From contig JANHCV010000001.1 in the NCBI GenBank assembly GCA_025594325.1, positions 1,488,001 to 1,552,000 on the forward strand: a stretch of 64,000 bases of DNA, read 5' to 3'. Made by a program: the position numbers and the translations under genes. Shown piece after piece: positions 20,615-31,703 of this stretch. Origin of the DNA: Blastocladiella emersonii ATCC 22665 (lineage: Eukaryota; Blastocladiomycota; Blastocladiomycetes; Blastocladiales; Blastocladiaceae). The notes beneath the pieces are model-generated. The model was not told where the DNA came from and did not search any database. It was given only the letters and a program-made list of their open reading frames with translations. Within the stretch, counting starts at the first letter, position 1. Each line of letters opens with the position of its first letter.

Positions 20615-22394
20615 TTACGTGACGTGGGACGGCGAGGCTTCAGTCCCGGTCGCGCCCACGACGACGTCCACGCCGCCGACGATGAGCGTGCGCAAATTCG
20701 ACGCACGCACTCGCTTCTTGAGCGCATTGAGAGCTGAGTTCGAGATGTAGCTCGTCACCAATCGCTTGAGGTCGCGCGGGAGCCAGGTCCCCAGAGCACG
20801 CACGGCCATCTCGTAGAGCGAGCCAAAAATCTTGCCGTCGCAGAGGACGAGGCCGCTCAGGTTAAGCGACGTGAGCGCGGGCGGAAGCGAAGAGAGCAGG
20901 ACTGCAATCTCCTCGCACACCGGCAGGCGGAACGCGGACCAAGGTTTGGCCCAGCAACGGCAAGTTGTTGCGTGGTCGGTGCGTTTCTCGAGAACCGCGC
21001 GTGCCGCACGGGTGAGGACGGGGAATCCCGACGCGGCAACGATCGCGGTAGCCGCTGTTGTGGTGGCGCGGCGCGTCGCCGCGGTTTCGACGGGGTACTG
21101 AATAGAGCATGTGAAGTTGCAGCCAGCGAGGTTGAGCTCCGTCAGACCATGCGGGAGGCCTCGCGCGAGGGCGCGCACGGTGCCCAGGTCAAGCTTGGCG
21201 CCAGCAAGTGAGAGGGTCTTGAGCGAGGCCGGAAACGGCCATGTCGGCGGCGGCGGGGAACCGGCGGGCTTGCCCGAACCACCGTTGACTCGAAGGTTGC
21301 TCCCGCCGAGGTCGAGCGATGTGAGCGTGGGCGGTAAGTGCTCAATCATCGCGGTCAACATGGCCGCGTTGAGTTTGCTCGAGTACAGGCTAAGGACCTC
21401 GAGACCCCGCGGAAGCGCACGGCCGATGGCCTTGGCCGTGCTCGGGTTCTGCAGGGTGCAATGCTCGATGCGAAGCTTGCGCAAGTGCGAAAGTGAGCCG
21501 GTGTCGGTCGGAAGCAGGCGAGGCACGAGCGACGCGCGCAGCCACGCAAACTTGATCGTCAGCTCACCGAGGTGCTCGGGCCAGCGCACGCGGCGCATCA
21601 TATCGTTCCAGGGAAGCCACTTAAGCCAGAAGCTCGCAACCTCAACTCGAAGAACCGAGCCGGGAAAGTCCACGTCGAAAAGCCGCTCCAGGTCGAGTGG
21701 GCAGCGGGCGAGGACGATGGTATGGATCGATTTCACGGGTTTGCCGTTGTCGGTGCGTCCCGCCATGAGAGCGTTGAGCTCGGAAACCGCGCGGCGAGTC
21801 AGCACAAGCCCTGAAAGATCGAGCTCGCAATCGCCCGAGCTGCCCATCAGCTGGCGATGAATCTTGGCCTTGATGTTGGACCACCCAAGCGGAAGCTGGG
21901 ACGTCTACACGCGCGTCCATCGTCAGTTCGATGTGTAGGGTGCCCTCTGATCGTCAAAGAGAAACGTACCAGTGGCTCAAAGAAGCCATCCGAGAAGCCG
22001 ATCGGGTCTTTGGCGCACACGCCGCCGATGGCAGCCTTGAGCTGCGCCGCCGCGCCATAGTCACGCCAAAACTCGAGCGCGCTGAGGTGACGCTGGAACA
22101 TGACATCCTCGAGCGCTTGACGTGAGCACGAAACTGAGGATCCGAGCTCGGCCAACTGCGTAAGCAGTCCGACCATGCCCTTTTCAGTCGCCCGGCCTTG
22201 GTCTACGGGTCTCGAGAGACGCTTGAGAAGCACGCTGTGTACGCGGGAATGGCCTCACGCGACATGACACGCGCGTATTGATGCATCGCGCCGAGGTCTG
22301 GTAGCCCGCCGCTGTGGAGTTCGATGGCGCGGACCAGGACCTCCTCAATGACCAAGGCGGGGAAGTGCGAGGAGTGGCTCGCCATATTTTGCAT
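20615..22394 (-). CDS. leucine-rich-repeat protein (5' structure uncertain)
   Basis: The C-terminal exon (about 21905-20615) encodes at least six leucine-rich repeats, including LTSLDLGGSNL, LKTLSLAGAKL, LTELNLAGCNF and LTSLNLSGLVL. The sequence between repeats has a 'LP-x-x-L' pattern typical of large fungal/protist LRR families. A 5' GTACGT / 3' GTGTAG intron (about 21971-21906) joins it in frame to an upstream exon encoding ALEDVMFQRHLSALEFWRDY. A further upstream segment (22394 to about 22240) starts MQNMASHSSHFPALVIEEVL, reminiscent of F-box-like heads. I could not join that segment in frame with any canonical intron, so there is either an unusual intron, a one-base frameshift, or an assembly error near 22230-22250. 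Function unknown; a protein-interaction role is likely. Confidence 0.65.
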
Positions 22395-22748
22395 GAGCTT
22401 ATCGTAGTCTAAGAGTGCTTATTAAACAGCGAGAGTAGACAGGCGCGTGCGCGAAGACGCACCGCGACGCGTAGGAGGAGGGGAGGGAAACGTGTCGCTC
22501 AGCATCACCTGTTTTCCACGTGATGTCTCGCAAGTCGCGTGTCTCACGTCCGGCCACGATGACGGCCCTCGAGTGGTTTCCATCAGCGGTGTGGGCCTGC
22601 TGGGCCCGCCGTGCATTCAACTCCATCCGCGCTTGTAGTTTAGGTGTGCCGGAGCCGGGCGGTTTGAGCCGACGAGTCTCAGTCACCACTTCTCAGCGAA
22701 GAAAACTATGGTTCATTACGTGATCCACGGATATGCGATGAGAATCCC
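22395..22748. other. intergenic, LRR 5' side / ZNG1 3' side
   Basis: About 350 bp with no recognisable gene. It must contain the LRR promoter and the ZNG1 3' UTR. Confidence 0.4.
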
Positions 22749-24438
22749 CTAAGCCTGTCGACACGCCTCAGCCAACGACTCGTAGAGCTTCGCGACGTCG
22801 AGGAACCGGCCGATGACGACGATCCGCGACGGCGCCGACGCGAGGTCGGCCGCGCTCCACGCGTCTTTGGTGTCGAGGAGCTCGAACAAGTCGGTGACGC
22901 CCTGGAGCAGGACCACGTTCCGCTCGCCCGCGACGCGAAGCTTGCCCTTGACGCGCCACAGCTCCATGTTGCCGCGGGAAGCGTCACTCGAGTTGGCGCC
23001 GCCGTCGAGCGAGTACTCCCACACGAGGGCGCCGAGCCACAGCGTGATCTGCTCGCGCGTCACGGCGTGGTCGACGGTCAGGGTGACCGAGGAGACCGAC
23101 TACAGTTGACGCATGACAGTGGTGAGCCGCCTAAGCGTTCCTCGTCGAGAAGTACTAGATCAGGGGCTGAGCGTGCGCGCGCGTGCGTACCTCATCAACG
23201 TGCCCGACATTTGCGGAAGACGATGCCGGCGCTGCATGATCGTGGTCGTGGTTAGTGCATCCAGGCGCTGAGCAGGACGCCGTCGCTATTACCATTGAGG
23301 AAGCAGCGGCGCTGAGCCCGGCCTCAACAGCCGTGAAATCGCGCGCGTCGTACGCGTGCAGGTCAAGAATCTGGTTCAGGTCGATACTAAAGTGAGGACA
23401 ATCGGGAAGTGCAATCAAGGACATAGCGTTAGTCAACTGGACGATGGGTTGCGCTCAAGATCCGGTAGCAAACCGTACCGCGAGCGCTCGGTCCGGAACA
23501 TGGGCGCCATGGCGTTGACGCGGCGCAGCTCGGCCTCGAGCTGGTCCAGCTCGGCCGGCGCCATGAGGTCGATCTTGTTGACGAGGATGCGGTCCGCTAG
23601 GGCGATCTGGCGCACGGCCTCGCGCTCGAACGGACCACGTGCGAGCAGGTTGCGCGCCACGTTCTTGCCGTCGACAACCGTGATCACCCCGTCCAAATAG
23701 ACCTGGCTGCACAGTTCCGCATCCATCCAGAACATGCTGATGATGGGCCTGGGAGGAAATTGAGAGGAATGGTGACCGTCAGCAGGTGGGTCGTGAGAAT
23801 GACCGCGCGGTTCCCGACAGGGAACACGTACTGCGGGTCAGCAAGGCCAGTCGTCTCGAGGAGAATGTAGTCGAACTTGCCGCGCTTCTCCATGAGCGCC
23901 TCGATGGCGCGAACGCCCGTGTCCCTATACACCCGCGTCAATCAGTGACCCGAGCAAAAGTTCCGAGGTTCGAAAGAGCGCACTTGACGCTGCAGCAGAG
24001 ACATCCGTTGCCGAGCTCCATCCACTCCTCGGCCTTCTGCCCGCCTTCGGCCACCGACAGCGACTTCTCCATGTCTTGCGCTACACGGCACGCGCTGACC
24101 CGTTAGATCACTTCGTACCCAGTTCATGGACGGCATGGCACGTACTGTCGCCAAACTCGTTGAGGATAACCGCAATCTTCTTGCCATGGTTCTCGGTCAG
24201 GATGTACTGCGCGTTGCTGAGCGTTAGAACCGTCATCACACCACCCTGATCCGACGCTATGGCATACGTTGAGCAATGTCGTCTTGCCGCTACCAAGCAG
24301 CCCCGTCAGGATCGTGATGGGGACCTTGTCCGCGATCGACGCGGGCGGCGGAACCAGCTCGGCGGGCGCGTCGAGCACGTCCTCGGCGATGAGGTCGGGA
24401 AACTCGTCCCCGTCGAATGCATCTAGTTTCGTTGTCAT
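22749..24438 (-). CDS. ZNG1: COG0523 zinc-chaperone GTPase (ZNG1/CobW family)
   Basis: Seven exons (24438-24268, 24206-24146, 24080-23984, 23924-23832, 23748-23479, 23386-23191, 23099-22749) sum to 1239 nt, 412 aa. Walker A is [15 protein letters not shown], split from [14 protein letters not shown] by an intron. The metal-binding GCLCC motif sits in [12 protein letters not shown]. Walker B-like [10 protein letters not shown] and the NKID guanine-specificity motif follow. An HDHDH cluster lies in the linker, then the C-terminal CobW_C domain ([13 protein letters not shown]). These G3E GTPases hand zinc to client metalloproteins; Zng1 activates methionine aminopeptidase. All key residues are present. 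The start is 147 bp from the divergent DIM1 start. Confidence 0.94.
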
Positions 24439-24585
24439 GGTTGCAAGCTTCGTTCGCTGGAGGTCAAGCGCCGGAGAGGAGAAGCGAAGAGAGGAGGAGG
24501 TCGATGAGCGAGCGACCAGTCGCCGTGCATCCTTCCGCACCCTCGCTCTCCGCTTCATCATCTATTCTCGTCGGAAACTGCCATC
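24439..24585. promoter_or_regulatory. compact bidirectional promoter, ZNG1 / DIM1
   Basis: Only 147 bp separate two outward-facing start codons, so the promoters must overlap or be shared. No TATA box is seen. Purine-rich strings (GGAGAGGAGAAGCGAAGAGAG) dominate. Confidence 0.55.
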
Positions 24586-25287
24586 ATGTCGGTAAGTCTC
24601 CCTGCAATGTATCTCTGCCGTGCCTAAGCCTGCATCTCACGACCTTGCGACCTTGTGTCGCACTTGAAGATGGATGGGGGCTCGTGAGCAGCTCAGTTGC
24701 GAACCGGCCCTCCTCTACCCCCACCCGCGGATGTATGTAGCCGGTCACGATGCTCACGCGCTCGCTGTACCTTGTGTTGTGCGTGTAGTACCTTCTCCCG
24801 CACCTGACGAACGGCTGGCAGGTGGACCAGGCGATTCTGTCCGAAGAGGACCGCGTGGTGGTGATTCGGTTCGGGCACGACGCCGACGAGGACTGCATGG
24901 TCATGGACGAGACGCTGGCGTCGATTGCGGACAAGGTCAAGAACTTTGCCGTCGTGTACCTGGTCGACATCCGCGAGACGCCCGACTTCAACAAGATGTA
25001 CGAGCTGTACGACAACTGCACGCTCATGTTCTTCTTCCGCAACAAGCACATCATGATCGACCTGGGCACGGGGAATAACAACAAGGTCAACTGGCCGATC
25101 AGCGGTACGCTAAGGCTGTTCCTTGGGTGGTGCTAATGGAGATACGGGAGCTGACGGACGCGCGTGCGCTCGGCGTGTAGAGAAGCAGGAGCTCATCGAC
25201 CTGATCGAGGTCGTGTACCGCGGCGCGCGCAAGGGCCGCGGTCTCGTCATCTCTCCAAAGGATTACTCGACCAAGTACCAGTACTGA
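24586..25287 (+). CDS. DIM1: spliceosomal U5 snRNP 15-kDa protein Dim1/TXNL4A
   Basis: Three exons (24586-24591, 24789-25104, 25181-25287) give exactly 142 aa, the invariant length of Dim1. Exon 1 is only ATGTCG, followed by a 197-nt intron beginning GTAAGT. The protein reads MSYLLPHLTNGWQVDQAI, then IRFGHDADEDCMVMDE in the thioredoxin-fold active region and KVNWPISEKQELIDLI, and ends with KDYSTKYQY. Dim1 is an essential component of the U4/U6.U5 tri-snRNP and holds the pre-catalytic spliceosome together. The family is almost invariant in sequence, so the assignment is very secure. Its 3' end converges on SGT1 (about 113 bp). Confidence 0.97.
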
Positions 25288-25400
25288 GCGCGGGTGGAGG
25301 AGGACTGACGCGTGGTGATTTGATACTGTTTTTGCATTTCTGGTTGGACTCGACGACGACACACCATCATCACACACACACACGGCTCGAGCAGAGAGAC

Positions 25401-26069
25401 TTACTGGTCGTAGTACTTGGCCTCCATGCCCTCGGGCGGCTTGGTCTCGACCTTGCCCTTGCCGACCTCGTCCCAGTTGGTGGAGAGGGCGGTGCCGTTG
25501 GACTCAACGTAGGACTTGATCATGGCGCGGCGCGTGTCCTCGGAGGCGTTGGCGTAGATCTTCTGGAACAGCGAGTTGAGGGCCTGGTCGCCCTCGGCCT
25601 TGTCCTCCTCGGTGGCGGCCTCCTTGGACAGCTTGTCCCAGTTCTTGGGGCCCTTCTTGGACGAGGACGGGTACGACTTGGCGGCGGACTCGAAGGCGGC
25701 GGACCCGTGGGCCATGGGCACGGCGACCGTGTCCTCGCCCTCGAGCACGGTCCACTTGAGGCCGACGTCGGCCTTGGCCATGGAGATCTCGATCTTGGTG
25801 CCGAGCACCTCGTGGCGCGACGCGGCCGGGTCGACGGCGTGCGCGAGGTCGAGCTCGAGCGTGTACTGCGCGCCCGTGGGCAGGTCGACGGCGACCGACA
25901 GCGCGCGCGGCGTGATGTCGACGTGCACCGCGTCCTTGGCCGCCTTCTTGATGAAGATGGAGACCACGACGTGCGAGTCGGTCTGGTACCACTCGTGGCG
26001 GACCTTGGTCTGCGGCGTGTCGATGGCCTGCGCGGCCGGGGCGGGGGCGGCGGCGGTCGACGACATCAT
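25401..26069 (-). CDS. SGT1: SGT1 co-chaperone lacking the TPR domain
   Basis: Single exon, 222 aa, starting at the double ATG (26069/26066); the frame upstream is open but has no ATG. Residues about 22-112 form a CS domain (RHEWYQTDSHVVVSIFIKK through LKWTVLEG), the Hsp90-binding p23-like fold. The C-terminal SGS domain follows (NWDKLSKEA, LNSLFQKIYANA, MIKSYVESNGTALSTNW). SGT1 links Hsp90 to SCF ubiquitin ligases and kinetochore assembly. Canonical fungal and plant SGT1 carries three N-terminal TPRs. None is encoded here, and there is no room between the start and the neighbouring LSM2 stop, so this is a short CS-SGS form. A separately spliced upstream TPR exon is unlikely but not excluded. 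Confidence 0.92.
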   Translation of the reverse strand: MMSSTAAAPAPAAQAIDTPQTKVRHEWYQTDSHVVVSIFIKKAAKDAVHVDITPRALSVAVDLPTGAQYTLELDLAHAVDPAASRHEVLGTKIEISMAKADVGLKWTVLEGEDTVAVPMAHGSAAFESAAKSYPSSSKKGPKNWDKLSKEAATEEDKAEGDQALNSLFQKIYANASEDTRRAMIKSYVESNGTALSTNWDEVGKGKVETKPPEGMEAKYYDQ

Positions 26070-26314
26070 TTGGGTTGTGCCAGGTTCAGGCGGTGCAGCT
26101 GGTTGCGTTGCAGATACGTTTGCCGATGCAGGGCGCGGGGCAGGAGAAGAGAGGGGAGCGGGAGCCGGACGAGCGACTAGGGCGGGGGTCGCGCGTTGGA
26201 ACGGGTGCGGTGACCCACACGCTTCTGCGGCGTTCCTCGCGCGCGTCAAGTCTGTCGATCGCGTCGCCGCCGAGTCGTCCTCCCGCTCCAGCAACAGCAA
26301 TCGACATTTACACG

Positions 26315-26322
26315 ATTTTATA
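26315..26322 (-). promoter_or_regulatory. candidate TATA box upstream of SGT1
   Basis: The minus strand reads TATAAAAT, about 245 bp upstream of the SGT1 ATG and just past the LSM2 stop. It could be a TATA element or part of the LSM2 3' UTR. Confidence 0.25.
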
Positions 26323-26372
26323 GATGTATTTACTGTTGACACGAGCTACCAAACCAGTGTGCACGCGCAGGC

Positions 26373-26860
26373 TCACCGGCGGGCGTTGTTCATGGCTTCC
26401 CGGCGCGTCGCGTCCTGCAGCAGCGCCGTGTCGACGTGCTGCGCGGGCAGGTTCACGTAGCGCACGACCGACCCGCGGATGAAGCAGTTCTTAAGCGTCA
26501 TCTACGAGGTGTGCGGTCCCGTGGTCAGTATCGTGAGGGGATCGCGTCCTCCGAGACACTACGTACGACGTGCGGGTACCGCGCCGCGTCCGTGACGCGC
26601 ACGTTGTCGAGCTTGATGTTGAGGAACTGGTCGACGGACGCGAGCGTGCCCTCCATGGTCATGTCGTTCTTGAGCTCCACCGTCACGGTGCGCCCGACCA
26701 GCGTCTTGAAGAAGGAGTAGAACAGCTACTGGTGCGCGCAGCGAGAGGCCAGCGTCAGCGACCCGATCCTTCATTCATTCATGCCCAGTCAGCCGGCCTG
26801 GACGGCCTTTGTGCCGACAAGGGGGTGCCTGGGCGCCGCAGGGCGGAGGTGACAGACCAT
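26373..26860 (-). CDS. LSM2: LSm2, U6 snRNA-associated Sm-like protein
   Basis: Three exons: 26860-26858 (the ATG alone), 26725-26567 and 26501-26373, giving 96 aa. The protein reads M-LFYSFFKTLVGRTVTVELKN, then Sm1 (GTLASVDQFLNIKLDNV) and Sm2 (NCFIRGSVVRYVNLP). LFYSFFKTLVG and FIRGSVVRYV are diagnostic of LSm2. LSm2 is part of the LSm2-8 ring that binds the U6 3' oligo-U and of the LSm1-7 decapping ring. The first exon consisting only of the start codon is inferred: the acceptor CCAGTAG|CTG fixes exon 2, and the nearest upstream ATG followed by GT is at 26860. Exons 2 and 3 are certain. Confidence 0.93.
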
Positions 26861-27199
26861 GTTTCGGCTCCCGCGCGCGTCACGATAGCAAGAGCTTGAT
26901 GCGTAGAGTTACGTGGGTGCCGTGGCGGCAGTGCGACAAGTCGTTCGTTCGCGAAGGATCGAGCAGCAACGGGAACGGGTCGAAGCACGCGACGAGGCCG
27001 GCCGCCCTGCTCGACGGGGTCACCTGACGCTGGCCGCACCCGGCTTTCCCTCCCCGCCCTCGTCGCTGCGCTGACTCCCGCTCTCCAAAGCTACCACGAC
27101 GACGACGACGACGAGGACGACCACGGCTCGCTGGCCTGTACACGCCTGACGCACCCCGAGACTCTTCGCCCCGCTGTCCACCACCCCGCGCGACCGACC
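26861..27199. promoter_or_regulatory. divergent spacer, LSM2 / DNAJA
   Basis: About 340 bp between outward-facing genes, with a (ACG)n-rich stretch near 27098-27113. Likely carries both promoters; no heat-shock element that I would defend. Confidence 0.35.
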
Positions 27200-28846
27200 A
27201 TGTCCAATTCCGCGCTCTACACGGCCCTGGGCGTGCGCCCCAACGCCTCCGAGGATGAGATCAAGAAGGTACGCCCTCGTGAACCGTCCAGGGACGAGCT
27301 GGATGGCCGTGGTGCTGACGCCTCGCTCGTATCCGTTCGTCTAGGCCTACCGGTACTTGCTCTTCTCTCGCGCCACGAACGAACGACTCTTGCGGGACCT
27401 TATGTGAACGGATGAATGATGGATGATGATGGATGCTGCTGTGAAGACGAACATGGACAGTTGCTAACCTGCCCGGCTGCGCGCTCCCTTCGCTTCCCGC
27501 AGCAAGATGGCCCTCAAGTACCGTACGTGGGCTCTCACCACGACCGCGTACCACCGCCAGTCACACTCACACGCGTTCACCCCGCCCTAGATCCCGACAA
27601 GAACGCCGGCGACGACGCGGCCGAGGCCAAGTTCAAGGAGATCTCGCACGCGTACGAGATCCTGTCGGATCCCGAGAAGCGCGAGATCTACGACACGTAC
27701 GGCGAGGACGGCCTTAACGGCAACGGCGGCATGCCCGGCGGCATGCCCGGCGGGTTTGACGTGAACGATCTCTTCGAGGCCTTCATGGGCGGCGGCGGCG
27801 GCGGCTTTGGCGGCTTCGACCCACACGGCGGACCCGGCGGCCGCCGCGGCTCCCGCAAGCCCCGCAAGGGCGCCGACGTCAAGGTCGAGCTCCCCGTCAC
27901 CCTCGAGGACCTGTACAAGGGCAAGGAGATCAAGCAGGCCCTCACCAAGGACGTGGTGTGCTCCGCGTGCAAGGGGTACGTCCTCATTCCTTCATGTCGC
28001 AGCTCCGGCCGTCTGGCACATCAGCTAACCCGTCTCCTCCACCCGCGCGTGTGTAGCAAGGGCGGCAAGAACGTCAAGCAGTGCCAGGGTTGCGGCGGCG
28101 CCGGGTTCAAGAACGTGGTGCGCCCCGTCGGGCCGGGCATGTACACGCAGGCGCGCGCCGAGTGCGGCAACTGCCAGGGCCGCGGCGAGACGTGCGCGGC
28201 CAAGGACAAGTGCAAGAAGTGCAAGGGCAAGTGCGTGCAGACCGAGAAGAAGACAGTCACGCTGCACGTGGAGCGCGGGATGCGCGACGGCACCCGCATC
28301 GTGCTGCGCGGCGAGGCCGACCAGGAGCCCGGTGTCCCGCCCGGCGACGTGATCGTGATCCTCGACGTCGAGGAGCACCCGGTCTTCACCGTGGTCGGCG
28401 ACGACCTCGAAATGGACATGCAGATCACCCTGTCCGAGGCGCTGTGCGGGTTCACGCGCTACGTCAAGCACCTCGACGGCCGGTTCATCGAGATCACGCA
28501 CCCGCCCGGCCGCGTCATCAAGCCGCGCGACACCAAGTGCGTCGTCGACGAGGGCATGCCGCGCGCCAAGCGGCCCGGAGACAAGGGCAACCTGTACATC
28601 CGCTTCGACGTCGAGTTCCCGCGCGACATGTGGGAGTCGGAGGACCGCATCCAGGAGCTCCGCGCCATGCTCCCGCCCGGCCGCGCCTCGGACAAGCCGC
28701 GCGACAAGAAGGCCATCATCGACCCCGTCTCGCTCACCGAGGCCGGCCGCCGCGAGGGCGCCGGCGCTGGCCACCACGGTGCTACCCACTCGGACAGCGA
28801 GTGGGAGGATGAGGATGACCACCAGCCGGGATGCGCGCACCAGTGA
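27200..28846 (+). CDS. YDJ1: type I Hsp40, Ydj1/DNAJA2-like, with CaaX box
   Basis: Five exons (27200-27268, 27345-27352, 27503-27522, 27591-27975, 28057-28846) sum to 1272 nt, 423 aa. Two micro-exons of 8 and 20 nt rebuild the J-domain core AYRKMALKYHPDKNAG with its HPD motif. A Gly-rich region with [10 protein letters not shown] and GGGGGGFGG follows, then the four-repeat zinc-finger domain, with one repeat split by intron 4 ([31 protein letters not shown]), and client-binding beta domains. It ends QPGCAHQ; CAHQ is a farnesylation-type CaaX box, the same four residues as in human DNAJA2. The protein stimulates Hsp70 ATPase and is probably cytosolic or ER-membrane tethered by the lipid. Confidence 0.96.
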
Positions 28847-29029
28847 ACGGAACGATGTAGGTTTTGTGATTTGGATTTCATTGAAATGTACTGTACTTGC
28901 TAGCACCTGTTCACGCCGAGGTAGTTGATGTCTTACGCGCTTATATTACGATGCAGCATGGCCTAGGTGAGGTGTGGTGTGGATGACGAGGGAGAGAAAA
29001 GGACGGAGGGGGAACGGGACAAAAACGGC

Positions 29030-31703
29030 CTACAAGTTGAGCTCCAGCAACGACCCGAGCAACGTCTCGAACACGGACTCGACGCTCGGGATCGCGTGCG
29101 CGGGGGCCTCGAGCAGCGCCGCGATTGCTGGCGGCATGCCGGCGACGGCGCGCGCAGCCGCTCCACTCGTCGGTGCTGCGGGCGCGGCGGCAGCGGCAGC
29201 AGCAGCCTGCGGACCGGCCGTTGGCCGGCGGATGAACACGGACGTCCGTGGCGCGGTGCCGGCGACGACCGAGGGCCGCGCGGCGGCGGCAGCGACGGTC
29301 GCGGCGGACAGCGCCTTGTGGGCGCGCGGCGCCGAGAGCACCTTGAGGTTGTGCTCGCGCGTCAGGTACACGAGCTGCGTGTCTTCGGGCGCGGCGTTGG
29401 CCGCCGTGGTGGTGAAGGTGACGGCGAGCACGTCGTCGGCAATGTCCTGGATCGACACGGGCACGGGCGACACGAGGTTGAAGAGCGTGAGCCGCGACGT
29501 GGGGCGGGACGCCGCGTCCTCGGCGTCTTCGACGGGGCTCGCGGGCGAGCCGCCGGCGCTGGGCGCGGCCGTGACGATGGCGAGGTGGTCGCGCTTCGGG
29601 CACACGGCGAACGCGCGGAGCGTCGGGGCCGCATAGCTCCACGCGGGCTCGAGCGTCAGCAGGTTCCACACGCTGACGTGCATCGCGTCGAGGCCGACAA
29701 TGTACGGGCAGGTGGCGGAGCCGAGGCGGACCGCGGTAACGAGGTGGTCGGCGGTCAGGACGCCGGCGAGGACGAGGCTCGCGGGGTCCCACAGCGTGAT
29801 CTGGACGCCGAACGCGACGGCGAGAATCGACCCGTCGGCCGACCACGCGGCGCTGCGCGGCGTGAGCCCGCGGTAGTAGCCCGACGACCGGCACCGCCAC
29901 ACGGGCCGCGGCGCGCCGACGCGCACCTTCGGGTTGCCCGGCGCCGCCGCGACCTTGATCATCTCCCACACGCTGAACTGGCCGCCGTCCTGGGTCGTGG
30001 CGAGCATCGCGTCGCCCGTCGTGGTGGGGCGGAATGCGAGCGAGTGGATCCGCGGCAGCGAGTCGATGCGCGTGTTGAGCTCGTACCGCTGCTCGGCCGT
30101 CTTGAACAGCCAGATACGCAGCGTGCACGTCGACCCGCGCCGCTCGTCGAAGGTCGCCATCCACGTGCCCGTCGGGTCAAAGGCGAGGTGCGTGACCTTG
30201 GGCGTGACGACGCCCTCGCCGGGGATGTAGTTGTAGGGCACGACGGCGAGGTCCAGGACGTGGCAATCGGCGTGCAGGTTGTAGAACTGCACGGTGCCGG
30301 GGGTACCCTCGAGGGCAATGTGGCCGTTGCGCGGCTCGATGGTCAGCAGCGCGCGGAGCGACGTGTCGTCGAGCTGGCCCGCGGCGGCGAGCTTGGTGAA
30401 GGGGTCCTCGAGCTCGGGCGGCTGCAGCGAGACCACGTCGGCGGCGGACGCGGCGCCCGGCTGCTGCTGCTGCTGGAGCTGGAGCTGCTGCTGCGAGCCA
30501 GCCGTGTTGAGGGTCGCGGTGATGGCGGTCGACTTAAGACCGACCACCGACTGCTGCACCGTGAAGCTGGGCGTGTCCACGAAGCGGATCGAGTTATCGA
30601 GGGTAGCGACGGCGAACCGCATCATGTCGGGCGAGACGGAGATGCTGAGGATCTCGGCGCCGAGGCCCTTGCTGAAGTCCTTCTGCGACGTCTCGAGCTG
30701 CCAGACTACGAGGCGGGCCTCGTCACCACCACTGAGCAGCTGGCGGCCGTCGAGCGTGAAGGTGATGTGGTTGACGCACCGCGCGTGCCAGTGGAACGTC
30801 TGCACGAGCGGGTTCTTGGCCTCCTCGTCGGAGAGGCCGAGGACGTGCCACAGCTTGATGCGGCCGCTCTCATCGCCCGCCGCGACGCAGTTGTCGGTCG
30901 GGTGCACGGCGACGCAGGTCATCTTCTTGTTGTTGACGTAGCACTTGGTCGAGTACACGAGGTCGTCGAGGCGCAGGGGCTGGGCGTCCGAGCCGGCGTC
31001 AGCGCGCTCCTCGAGGGTACCGACGTGCAGCTTGAACTTGGACGCCAGGGCAATGCACTTGCCGTCGGTCGACACGTCGAAGGCCGAGCAGATGCGCGTC
31101 TTCATGATGCGGCGGATGTGCGTCGTGTTGAGGTCGATGGCGTAAACGATCGAATTGATCTTGCGCGCCGAACGGCCCGACGACTTGGTCATGACGATGA
31201 AGGCGAGGTTGGGCTGCGCCGGGTGGATGCGGAAGTGCGAGATGGACGCCTGGAGGTCCCACGTCTACAAGGAGAAGAAAGTCGCGCGTCAGGATGCCAC
31301 CCTCGAATTGCGCGAGTGTGGCGGGAGTCCGAACCTTGAGTAGGGCGCCATCATTGATATCCCAGAGGCGGATCGAGCCGTCGAGGCCGGCCGAGTAGAC
31401 CTGGAACGGGTTCTTGGGCGACAGCGCAAGGGCCGTGATGTTGGCCGTGTGCGATGATGGGTGGTCGGGCGGCGAGATGACGCGAAGCTGCTGAGTAGTG
31501 TTCGCCGAGAAGATCTTGATGGACGACGACGCGATGCACAGAACGCTGGCCGAGTCGGCCGTGAAGAGCGGCGGGTGCGACGACAGCTGGCCACCGACCA
31601 CCTTACTTAGGCTGAGGATCTGCGTCTCCTCTGCGGCGGTATCGGCACCGTTGGCGGCCGCACCGCCGACGGGGGACGGCGAAGAAAGATCGCCCGACGG
31701 CAT
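29030..31703 (-). CDS. UTP17: WD-repeat ribosome biogenesis factor WDR75/Utp17
   Basis: Two exons (31703-31335 and 31264-29030) join in frame to 867 aa. An N-terminal WD40 propeller (VYSAGLDGSIRLWDINDG, VAAGDESGRIKLWHVLG, LLSGGDEARLVVWQLETSQKDF) is followed by a second propeller (VTHLAFDPTGTWMATFDERR, ADGSILAVAFGVQITLWDP) and an Ala-rich tail ending in a helix. GDEARLVVWQLETSQKDF is a strong WDR75/Nan1 signature. WDR75 belongs to the t-UTP/UtpA complex, which couples rDNA transcription to early pre-18S processing in the nucleolus. The frame is open 5' of 31703, but that is the first in-frame ATG I see. The C-terminus converges on the DNAJA gene. Confidence 0.85.
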
